From: Planctomycetaceae bacterium
GTDB taxonomy: Bacteria > Planctomycetota > Planctomycetia > Planctomycetales > Planctomycetaceae
NCBI GenBank assembly: GCA_003445035.1
Contig: DLVV01000302.1
Coordinates: 1 to 5,111 of the forward strand
Direction: 5' to 3'
DNA: 5,111 nucleotides
Position 1 is the first letter of the stretch; each line of letters begins with the position of its first letter. The notes below the pieces were generated by a model that did no database searches, was not told the DNA's origin, and saw only the letters and a program-made list of their open reading frames with translations. Position numbers and translations under genes: made by a program. This document shows, one piece after another, positions 1 to 5,111 of this stretch.

Positions 1-495
1 GGGGGCCATTCCTCTTGAGGTCTGTTGGGCGGGGCCCCACAGCTTGGCCATCACCGCACCAACACCCGGACGTCCACCCATCGCACGCATCGCGTTGACA
101 CTCCAACCGCTGTCGCCCTGGTTGGTCGTGTGCTCGTTGTTCATGCCGCGGGTCGAGCGGATGATCGAGTAGTTGTCGGCCACGCCGGCCAGCTCGGGCA
201 TCAACTCGCAGATCTCCACGCCCGGTGCGTTGGTCGCGATCGGACGGAACTCGCCACGGTACTCCACCGGAGCCTCGGGCTTGAGGTCGAAGGTGTCCAT
301 GTGAGTCGGACCGCCGTGCAGGAAGATGTTGATCAGGTTCTTCCCACTGGCCCGGGCCGCCGCTTCGCCCTCGGCCCGCAACAGGTCCGAGAGTCCAAAG
401 CCGACGCTGCCCATGGCCACGGCGCCGATGTGCAATGCGTCTCGCCGCGTCATGCCGTCACAGAATCGCTGCTTCCTGCCTTGAATCGTCAGCAT
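1..495 (-). CDS. DUF1501 family protein, Tat-exported (partial, C-terminus off the left edge)
   Basis: This is the N-terminal 165 codons of a DUF1501 protein, a family in the alkaline phosphatase/sulfatase-like fold clan whose reaction is not established. It opens with MLTIQGRKQRFCDG, a characteristic planctomycete DUF1501 leader. A twin-arginine motif follows (TRRDAL, R17-R18) with a weakly hydrophobic stretch at about 22-40, so Tat export of a folded protein is likely. The family signature HGGPTHMDTFDLKP lies at residues 60-73, and a second conserved block (ELMPELAGVADNYSIIRS) at 97-114. The ATG at 495 is chosen because a perfect AAGGAG lies 8 nt upstream and the conserved MLT leader starts there. 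The reading frame is open to position 1. It follows another DUF1501 gene in the same direction after 128 nt, and that gap holds hairpins and a possible promoter, so it may be a separate transcription unit. It lacks the roughly 20-residue insertion present after the signature in its neighbour, which marks a different subfamily rather than a fresh duplicate. Confidence 0.93.
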   Translation of the reverse strand, partial: MLTIQGRKQRFCDGMTRRDALHIGAVAMGSVGFGLSDLLRAEGEAAARASGKNLINIFLHGGPTHMDTFDLKPEAPVEYRGEFRPIATNAPGVEICELMPELAGVADNYSIIRSTRGMNNEHTTNQGDSGWSVNAMRAMGGRPGVGAVMAKLWGPAQQTSRGMAP

Positions 496-503
496 GCCGA
501 TGT

Positions 504-509
504 CTCCTT
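504..509 (-). promoter_or_regulatory. Shine-Dalgarno site of the partial DUF1501 gene
   Basis: On the minus strand this reads AAGGAG, 8 nt before the ATG at 495. It is the strongest ribosome binding site in the window and fixes the start of the partial DUF1501 gene. Confidence 0.8.
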
Positions 510-521
510 CGTGGAGTGTAT

Positions 522-543
522 CGGGTCGATCGGTGCCGACCCG
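522..543 (-). other. GC-rich hairpin in the leader of the partial DUF1501 gene
   Basis: Perfect 7-bp arms, CGGGTCG (522-528) and CGACCCG (537-543), enclose an 8-nt loop. On the minus-strand transcript the hairpin ends 12 nt before the AAGGAG ribosome binding site. There is no run of T after it on either strand, so it is not a normal intrinsic terminator. It could affect translation or RNA stability of the downstream DUF1501 gene, or it may be incidental in GC-rich DNA. Confidence 0.35.
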
Positions 544-565
544 GTGCGGTATCTGGTTGCTCTCT

Positions 566-594
566 ATTCTCTTTGTTTCGACCACTCAGATCAA
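566..594 (-). promoter_or_regulatory. Candidate sigma-70-type promoter for the partial DUF1501 gene
   Basis: On the minus strand TTGATC (594-589) is followed after exactly 17 nt by GAGAAT (571-566). Each hexamer matches the bacterial housekeeping consensus at 4 of 6 positions. The region is locally AT-rich compared with its surroundings. It would give a leader of about 60 nt ahead of the ATG at 495. The -35 hexamer lies inside an arm of the 589-606 palindrome. Planctomycete promoters are poorly characterised, so this is weak. Confidence 0.3.
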
Positions 595-606
595 CGGGCG
601 TTGATC
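589..606. repeat. Perfect 8-bp inverted repeat / stem-loop after the DUF1501 stop
   Basis: GATCAACG (589-596) and CGTTGATC (599-606) are perfect reverse complements separated by 2 nt. It lies 17 nt past the TAG stop of the 489-aa DUF1501 gene. As RNA it would form a 7-bp stem with a GGGC-type tetraloop. No T-run follows on the minus strand, so it is not a canonical intrinsic terminator. It could stabilise the 3' end of the upstream message, assist termination, or be an operator, since it overlaps the candidate promoter of the next gene. Confidence 0.45.
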
Positions 607-623
607 AATTCGGCGAAATCCAG

Positions 624-2093
624 CTATACGAGGATGTCGCGGACCACGCGGCAGTCCTTGTGATCGGTCAGCATCTGGTCCTGGGCGTTGTAGAGGTATT
701 TCAGTTGCCTGTGGTCGATGCCGAACAGGTGCAGCAGGGTGGCCTGGTAATCGTGCGGTGAGACCTTGTCGACGACCGACCGGTGACCGAATTCGTCGGT
801 CTGGCCGTAGGCGATGCCGGCCTTGAATCCGCCGCCGGCAAACCAGGTGCTGAAGCCCTGTCCGTTGTGGTCGCGGCCGCATTTCTTGATGTCACCGTGG
901 TTCTCGATCACCGGCAGCCGTCCGATTTCCCCGCCCCAGTGGACGATCGTCTGGTCGAGCAGTCCCCGTTGCTTGAGGTCCTTGACGAGACCGGCCGAGG
1001 GCTTGTCGGTCTTGCGGCAGATGGACGGCAGGCTGGCTCGGATGTTCGAGTGGTTGTCCCAGGGCTGGTAGTTGAGGAACAACTGTACGAAGCGGACCCC
1101 GCGTTCGATCAGCCGCCTGGCGATCAGGCACCGCGTGCCGTACTCGCGAGTGCCGTCCTCGTGGATCCCGTAGAGATCCTGGGTGGCCTTGGTTTCCTTG
1201 GAAACGTCCAGGACATCGCGGGCGGAGGTCTGCATGCGGGCGGCCAGTTCGTAGCTGGCAATCCGGGCTTCGAGATCGGTCTCGCCCCTGTGTTGCTCAA
1301 GGTGGCGGCGATTGAGCGCGGCCAGGAACGTGAGGTTCTTCTGCTGGAGTTCGCCGACCAGGTGCTTGGGGGGCTGGAGATTGAGGATTCGCGGCTGTCG
1401 GCTGCGGATGACGGTCCCCTGGAACAGCGGGGGCAGCCAGCCGTTGGACCAGTTGCGGACACCGTCGACGGGGTGTCCCGAGGGATCGGGCATCACGACG
1501 TAGGACGGCAGGTCCTGGGCCTCGCTGCCCAGGCCGTAGGTCAGCCAACTGCCCAAAGCGGGACGGCCCGGCTGCGAACGACCGGTGTTCATGTACCAGA
1601 TCGACGACTCGTGGCCGTTGATGTTGGTGTGCATCGAGCGGACCAGGCAGATGTCGTCGGCCACCCCGGCGATGTGGGGCACCAGTTCGCTCATCTCGGT
1701 GCCGCATTCTCCCCGCGGGCGAAATTTCCAGGGGCTGCCCAGCAGCCGCTTGCTGGCCCGCTTGACGAAGCTGTAGGTGATATTGCCCGGGTAGTCCTTG
1801 CCGTCGTGCTTGGTCAACTCGGGCTTGGGATCAAACAGGTCCATGTGGCTGGGACCGCCGTGCATGAACAGGCTGATCATGGCCTGGGCCCGTGGGGCGT
1901 GGTGCGTCTGCTTGGGCAACAGGTCGAAGCTCCGGGGACCCCGCGGGATGTCCTTGGGAGTCGCCAGCAGGTTCTCGTCCTTCAACAGCGTCGCCAGCGC
2001 GACGGTGCCCAGGCCCAGGGCGTTGCGGTTGAGGAACTGGCGGCGGCTGGTGAGTTCCAGCGGTGTGGCGGGCGAATCGGTCATCGGGGACAT
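624..2093 (-). CDS. DUF1501 family protein, Tat-exported, partner of the PSD1 protein
   Basis: A complete 489-aa protein of the DUF1501 family (alkaline phosphatase/sulfatase-like clan); its reaction is unknown. A Tat signal is visible at TSRRQFL (R17-R18) followed by a hydrophobic segment at about 25-37. The signature HGGPSHMDLFDPKP is at 78-91. Further conserved family blocks are WDNHSN (345-350), DQTIVHWGGEIGRLP (380-394) and GRDHNGQGFSTWFAGGG (406-422). The Asp and His residues in these blocks are candidates for metal binding, which is an inference from the fold clan. The length is usual for the family. The ATG at 2093 is preferred; an in-frame ATG at 2084 and a GTG at 2096 are possible, and no strong ribosome binding site decides between them. 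The open frame continues upstream to 2417, but that part overlaps the preceding gene in another frame and is not coding. It begins 50 nt after the PSCyt1-PSD1 gene, so the two are probably one operon and work together outside the cytoplasm. Confidence 0.95.
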   Translation of the reverse strand: MSPMTDSPATPLELTSRRQFLNRNALGLGTVALATLLKDENLLATPKDIPRGPRSFDLLPKQTHHAPRAQAMISLFMHGGPSHMDLFDPKPELTKHDGKDYPGNITYSFVKRASKRLLGSPWKFRPRGECGTEMSELVPHIAGVADDICLVRSMHTNINGHESSIWYMNTGRSQPGRPALGSWLTYGLGSEAQDLPSYVVMPDPSGHPVDGVRNWSNGWLPPLFQGTVIRSRQPRILNLQPPKHLVGELQQKNLTFLAALNRRHLEQHRGETDLEARIASYELAARMQTSARDVLDVSKETKATQDLYGIHEDGTREYGTRCLIARRLIERGVRFVQLFLNYQPWDNHSNIRASLPSICRKTDKPSAGLVKDLKQRGLLDQTIVHWGGEIGRLPVIENHGDIKKCGRDHNGQGFSTWFAGGGFKAGIAYGQTDEFGHRSVVDKVSPHDYQATLLHLFGIDHRQLKYLYNAQDQMLTDHKDCRVVRDILV

Positions 2094-2143
2094 CACTCGT
2101 CGGGAGTGGAAAGGGGTGTTCCGGAAGTTGCCTGGATCTACGG

Positions 2144-4807
2144 TCAGTCGATGTAGAGGAACTCGTTGCTGCCCAGCAGCGCCTGGCAGAGGTTGACCAG
2201 GACCAGCACCTTGCTGGGGATCTTGCTCCCCTTTTGTTGATCGGGGTTCTTCTTGATGAAATCGAGTTGATCGGCCAGGAAGGCCATCGCGGCGACCAGT
2301 TCGTCGTTGCCGGGCGAACGATGGTAGGCCAGGTGCCAGGCCCAGGCGACACGGCGAGCGGTCAGCCGCTGTTCGTCGGTCGTGATCCCCGTCAGGCCGT
2401 CGGGGACGGTGACCCATGAGGGCACCGTGCCGCCGAGGCGGGTGGCGAAGTCCTGGGAGGAATCGAGGATGAACTTGCTGTTCATCATCATCAGGGACTG
2501 GCTGGCCGAGGTCGACGGGACGCGACGATCGCAGTTGGTTTCCATCACCGGGGCGTCAAAGGTTCTCAGCATCGCCAGAGGGCGGCTGCGGCGGACCTGG
2601 ATGTAGACGCTGCGACGCAGGTCTTCGCCTTTGAGAGGAATGTCGTTGCCGGGCCGGTTCGATGCGGCCTTCTTGTCGATTCCGATGACGATCTGCCCCA
2701 CCGCGTCTTCTTTCACGGGGACCGGCGGTCCGTAGAACTTGGTGATCAACCGGCCGTTGACGGCCAGGATGCTGTCGCGGATCGTCTCGGCGTCCATCCG
2801 GAAGACCGGCTTCCGCCAGTAAAAGATGTTCTCGGGGTCATCCGCGGCTAAGGCGTCCGAGTGGGTCGAGACCTGCCGGTAGACGGTGGATCTCATGATC
2901 AGCCGGTGGAACCGTTTCAGGTTCCACCCGCTGTCGGCGAACTCGGTGGATAGCCAGTCGAGCAGCACGGGGTGAGTCGGTTTCTCGCCCATCTTGCCGA
3001 ACTCGCCGGGCGTATTGACCAGGCCGCGTCCGAAGTGGTGCATCCAGATGCGATTGACCAGGGCGCGGCCGACCAGGGGATGACGGCCACTGGTCAACCA
3101 CCGGGCCCACGCCAGGCGGCGTCCGGTGGACGGTCGTTTCTTGTCGTTGGGATCGATCACCAGCCGCAGGCCGTCGGGGGCGGTCACGGTCAGACCGCCC
3201 GGAGCCACCTCGTGGCGGGGTTGCCGGTGATCGCCACGGTGGAACAGCTTGGTCACCGGCACCTGGCCGGGCACCTCCATCAGCACTCTCAGGAATTCCT
3301 GCTTCGGCTTCCGGCTGCGGATCGCCTGGATCCGCTTGTCGAACGCCTTGATCTCGTCGGCGTGCTTCTGGTTGTACTGGTAGAGATTGCCGCCGGTGAC
3401 GTTGAGCTTGGGGTATTTCTTCAGCAGGGCCTTCTGTTCGGCGGACCGCTTTTTGTCGGCAGTGGCCTTGGCCGCCTTGAGTTTCCCACGAAGCGGTTCG
3501 TCGAAACCGGCCAGTTCCTTGGCCAGTGCCTGGGCGATGTAGGTGTCCCGTTTCTTGTTCCGCTCGCCCTCGAGTGTCTTGGCCTCGGTTTCGATCGAGG
3601 CGGCCTGGGCTTTCTTGGTGTCGTCGTACAGGGACAGTTTTCGCTGGCCCGGGTTCTTCCAGGACGCGGGGTTGAGCGCCGGCTCGAAAACGGCCCGGAT
3701 GCGGTAGTAGTCGTCCTGGGAGATCGGGTCATAACGGTGATCGTGACACTGAGCACAGCCCAGCGAGACACCCATCAGGGCCGTGGAGACAATCTTGAGC
3801 GTGTCGGAGACGACCTGGTTCCTGGCGGCCGGGCCGTCGGCACCGCTGCCGGTGCCGTCGGCGGCCATCCGCAGGAATCCCGTCGCGGTCATCAGTTCGA
3901 CGCCAACGGCGTCGAGATTGTCGCGAGATCCCTTCAGCAGTTCGTCACCGGCAAGTTGTTCGGTGATGAAACGATCGAATCGCCGGTTGGCGTTGATCGC
4001 CCGGATCACGTAGTCGCGGAACTTCCAGGCTTCGGATCGGACTACGTCTTTGTTTGTCACACCCTCGCTGTCGGCGTAGCCGGCGATGTCCAGCCAGTGT
4101 CTGCCCCACCTCTCTCCGTATTGCGGGTTGGCCAGCAACCGGTCGATCAACCGTTCCCAGGCGTCGGACGCGGTGTCGGCAACGAACGCGGCGAGTTCTT
4201 CGGGCGTGGGGGGGCGGCCGAGCAGATCCAGGTACGCGCGTCGGGCCAGCGTGCGGCTGTCGGCGTCGGGAGAAAATCCCAGGCGTCGGTCGCCCATGGC
4301 CTGTTTCAGCAGGGCATCGATCGGGGTGCGGATTCGCTGCGAGGCGTCGTGGACAGGCACAATCGGGCGTTTCAGCGGTATGAAACTCCACCACGATCGC
4401 TCCTCGAGAGTGATTCCCAGGCCGTCGGGCAGTCGGTCAGGCTCCGGCCGGGCGGTCGGGGCCCCGGCCGCGATCCACTTGCGGATCGTCTCGATCTCGG
4501 CGGCCGGCACCTTCTTGTCCCCCGGGGGCATTTCGCCGGCGGTCAACCGGGCCAGCAGGCGGCTCTTTTGCGGGGATCCGGGCACGATCACCGGACCGCC
4601 CTCTCCTCCGGCAACCATCAACCGCCTCAGCCTCAGATCCAGCTTGCCCCGCTTCTCCTTTTCGGCCCCGTGGCAGTCGAAGCAGTGCGTCCGCAGGATC
4701 GGGCGGATGTCACCCTCGTAGGTCAACGGGGCATCGGCCGCAGACAACCGGGACGCGGTGCCGGGAATCAACAGCGACAAAAGGAGGCCGACGAGCAAGC
4801 GAGGCAT
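2144..4807 (-). CDS. PSCyt1-DUF1549-DUF1553 (PSD1) multidomain protein with two CxxCH motifs, Sec-exported
   Basis: An 887-aa protein of the planctomycete cytochrome family; its reaction is not established. Residues 1-26 form a Sec signal peptide (MPR, then LLVGLLLSLLIPG, with a likely cleavage at an A-x-A site near 24-26). Residues about 28-118 are the cytochrome C-like PSCyt1 domain, with haem motif CFDCH (42-46) and a MPPG loop at 93-96 that may supply the Met ligand. DUF1549 spans about 160-377 (DALLKQAMGDRRL, LLGRPPTPEEL, QYGERWGRHWLD) and ends with a second CxxCH, CAQCH (351-355), followed by DHRYDPISQDDYYR. A Lys/Ala/Glu-rich, probably helical linker covers about 394-500. DUF1553 spans about 560-880 (LVNRIWMHHFGRGLV, GEFGKMGEKPTHP, and the typical end LLGSNEFLYID). 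The ATG at 4807 is chosen because the signal peptide starts there; an in-frame TTG at 4927 would add 40 Pro-rich residues before it. It is the first gene of a likely operon with the DUF1501 gene. The frame is intact. Confidence 0.94.
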   Translation of the reverse strand: MPRLLVGLLLSLLIPGTASRLSAADAPLTYEGDIRPILRTHCFDCHGAEKEKRGKLDLRLRRLMVAGGEGGPVIVPGSPQKSRLLARLTAGEMPPGDKKVPAAEIETIRKWIAAGAPTARPEPDRLPDGLGITLEERSWWSFIPLKRPIVPVHDASQRIRTPIDALLKQAMGDRRLGFSPDADSRTLARRAYLDLLGRPPTPEELAAFVADTASDAWERLIDRLLANPQYGERWGRHWLDIAGYADSEGVTNKDVVRSEAWKFRDYVIRAINANRRFDRFITEQLAGDELLKGSRDNLDAVGVELMTATGFLRMAADGTGSGADGPAARNQVVSDTLKIVSTALMGVSLGCAQCHDHRYDPISQDDYYRIRAVFEPALNPASWKNPGQRKLSLYDDTKKAQAASIETEAKTLEGERNKKRDTYIAQALAKELAGFDEPLRGKLKAAKATADKKRSAEQKALLKKYPKLNVTGGNLYQYNQKHADEIKAFDKRIQAIRSRKPKQEFLRVLMEVPGQVPVTKLFHRGDHRQPRHEVAPGGLTVTAPDGLRLVIDPNDKKRPSTGRRLAWARWLTSGRHPLVGRALVNRIWMHHFGRGLVNTPGEFGKMGEKPTHPVLLDWLSTEFADSGWNLKRFHRLIMRSTVYRQVSTHSDALAADDPENIFYWRKPVFRMDAETIRDSILAVNGRLITKFYGPPVPVKEDAVGQIVIGIDKKAASNRPGNDIPLKGEDLRRSVYIQVRRSRPLAMLRTFDAPVMETNCDRRVPSTSASQSLMMMNSKFILDSSQDFATRLGGTVPSWVTVPDGLTGITTDEQRLTARRVAWAWHLAYHRSPGNDELVAAMAFLADQLDFIKKNPDQQKGSKIPSKVLVLVNLCQALLGSNEFLYID

Positions 4808-4880
4808 GGGCAGGTGGGGTTGTCTGAGGTGGGTGGAGGGGAGGGGGAGTGTCGGAACCTGGGGCGGGGGCGTGGTGGGA
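4808..4880 (-). promoter_or_regulatory. C-rich, G-poor leader of the PSD1 gene (possible Rho-loading site)
   Basis: On the minus strand this 73-nt stretch, directly before the ATG at 4807, has 46 C, 7 G, 12 A and 8 T. That is a strong C-over-G bias, the composition known for Rho utilisation sites, with many pyrimidine-C steps. If transcribed as leader RNA it would be largely unstructured. It contains no Shine-Dalgarno site before the ATG. The complementary plus strand has clustered G-runs. Whether it acts in Rho-dependent control or is simply biased sequence cannot be told from here. Confidence 0.35.
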
Positions 4881-4929
4881 GTTTCCGCAGAAATCGACAA
4901 ATTCTGGCGAACGGTGTGAACCTTCAACG

Positions 4930-4958
4930 ATTGTCTCCGTTGATGGGAGCAGAGACAA
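4930..4958 (-). promoter_or_regulatory. Candidate promoter of the PSD1-DUF1501 operon
   Basis: On the minus strand TTGTCT (4958-4953) and GACAAT (4935-4930) are separated by exactly 17 nt, each matching the sigma-70 consensus at 4 of 6 positions. Transcription would start near 4923. This would leave the TTG at 4927 untranscribed and support the ATG at 4807 with a leader of about 115 nt. The -35 and -10 hexamers lie in the two arms of a perfect inverted repeat. Confidence 0.35.
4931..4958. repeat. Inverted repeat TTGTCTC-N14-GAGACAA in the divergent intergenic region
   Basis: Perfect 7-bp arms at 4931-4937 and 4952-4958 with 14 nt between them. The arm centres are 21 bp apart, two turns of the DNA helix, which is the geometry of an operator for a dimeric regulator. 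It lies between the divergently read PSD1 gene and the plus-strand gene starting at 5035, over the candidate promoter. A 7-bp repeat with this spacing can also arise by chance. Confidence 0.35.
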
Positions 4959-5021
4959 CCGCGGGTCGAAACGGGTAGGATGACCCACCCAAGCGAACGC
5001 GACAGATGGCGACCAGTCGAC

Positions 5022-5025
5022 GGAG
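5022..5025 (+). promoter_or_regulatory. Ribosome binding site of the divergent plus-strand gene
   Basis: GGAG lies 9 nt before the ATG at 5035, a normal Shine-Dalgarno distance. It is the main support for that start codon. Confidence 0.55.
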
Positions 5026-5034
5026 ATATCTGCG

Positions 5035-5111
5035 ATGAGTGATGACCTGACAGGGAACGAGCCCGAGAGTCAGCCCGAACAGCCGCCGGAAAGCCAGCCG
5101 GAAGAGCAGCC
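5035..5111 (+). CDS. Unrecognised protein with acidic Pro/Gln/Glu-rich N-terminus (partial)
   Basis: Only the first 25 codons are visible before the right edge. They encode MSDDLTGNEPES followed by a Pro/Gln/Glu-rich stretch. PESQPE occurs twice, at residues 10-15 and 18-23, giving an 8-residue (24-nt) period. There are no basic residues and no signal peptide in what can be seen, so the start of a cytoplasmic protein, or a disordered cytoplasmic tail before a later membrane segment, is likely. The start is supported by GGAG 9 nt upstream and by the frame staying open to the edge. It is divergent from the PSD1 operon with a shared 227-nt intergenic region. Family and function cannot be assigned. 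A spurious short frame remains possible because so little is visible. Confidence 0.6.
   Translation, partial: MSDDLTGNEPESQPEQPPESQPEEQ

Noticed and set aside
589..606. Rho-independent terminator
   Set aside because: The stem is present, but its arms are not GC-rich and no run of T follows on the minus strand, so it is listed only as an inverted repeat.
25..663. Plus-strand open frame of 212 codons at the left edge
   Set aside because: It lies opposite the conserved N-terminus of the partial DUF1501 gene and crosses its promoter gap; the translation has no domain signal.
783..2156. Plus-strand open frame of 457 codons opposite the DUF1501 gene
   Set aside because: It is the antisense shadow of the DUF1501 gene; no family motif and no convincing ribosome binding site are visible.
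2094..2417. Upstream extension of the DUF1501 open frame
   Set aside because: Its Arg/Pro-rich translation overlaps the 3' end of the PSD1 gene in another frame. The Tat signal starts after the ATG at 2093, so the extension is not coding.
2972..4978. Plus-strand open frame of 668 codons opposite the PSD1 gene
   Set aside because: It is antisense to a clearly conserved protein. Its translation is Gly/Val/Gln-rich without any recognisable domain, as expected for the mirror frame of a GC-rich gene with strong third-position bias.
4952..4981. Possible plus-strand promoter GAGACA-N18-TAGGAT for the divergent gene
   Set aside because: Each hexamer matches only 4 of 6 positions, the -35 lacks the important TT, and the spacer is 18 nt. 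It is too weak to list as a feature, although its position before the gene at 5035 is reasonable.
1..5111. CRISPR array, tRNA or rRNA gene, insertion sequence or phage attachment site
   Set aside because: No regularly spaced repeats, cloverleaf-like segments, transposase motifs or terminal inverted repeats were seen. The genes are intact and typical of planctomycetes.

Overview
The window looks like part of a planctomycete chromosome (phylum Planctomycetota; genus not determinable from the sequence). It is GC-rich and dominated by families that are greatly expanded in that phylum. One is a large exported protein combining a planctomycete cytochrome C domain (PSCyt1), DUF1549 (PSCyt2) and DUF1553 (PSD1). 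The other is DUF1501, represented by two Tat-exported proteins. The opening of the partial DUF1501 protein, MLTIQG...RFCDG...TRR, is a characteristic planctomycete form.

Layout: almost everything reads on the minus strand, so it runs from right to left. At 4807-2144 lies an 887-aa PSCyt1-DUF1549-DUF1553 protein with two CxxCH haem motifs. It is followed after 50 nt by an intact 489-aa DUF1501 protein (2093-624). A 128-nt gap with hairpins and a candidate promoter separates this from a second DUF1501 gene, which starts at 495 and runs off the left edge (165 codons visible). At the right edge a divergent plus-strand gene starts at 5035. Only 25 residues of it are visible, and they are acidic and repetitive. 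There are no gene-free stretches over 300 nt. The two real gaps are 496-623 and 4808-5034.

How the genes work together: the PSD1-DUF1501 pair is a very common two-gene unit in planctomycetes. The first protein is exported by Sec and probably haem-loaded outside the cytoplasm. The DUF1501 partner is exported folded through Tat and belongs to the alkaline phosphatase/sulfatase-like fold clan. The biochemical role of the pair is not established. Links to breakdown or desulfation of complex polysaccharides come from genomic context in the literature and are not proved by this window, which shows no glycoside hydrolase, sulfatase or transporter.

The most interesting features beyond the genes are regulatory. 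The divergent promoter region contains a perfect 7-bp inverted repeat with 21-bp centre spacing that overlaps a candidate promoter. The untranslated leader of the large gene is extremely C-rich and G-poor (46 C and 7 G in 73 nt), like a Rho-loading site. The large gene also has two competing start codons. No convincing new system is visible; the window is mostly an ordinary, though poorly understood, planctomycete locus.
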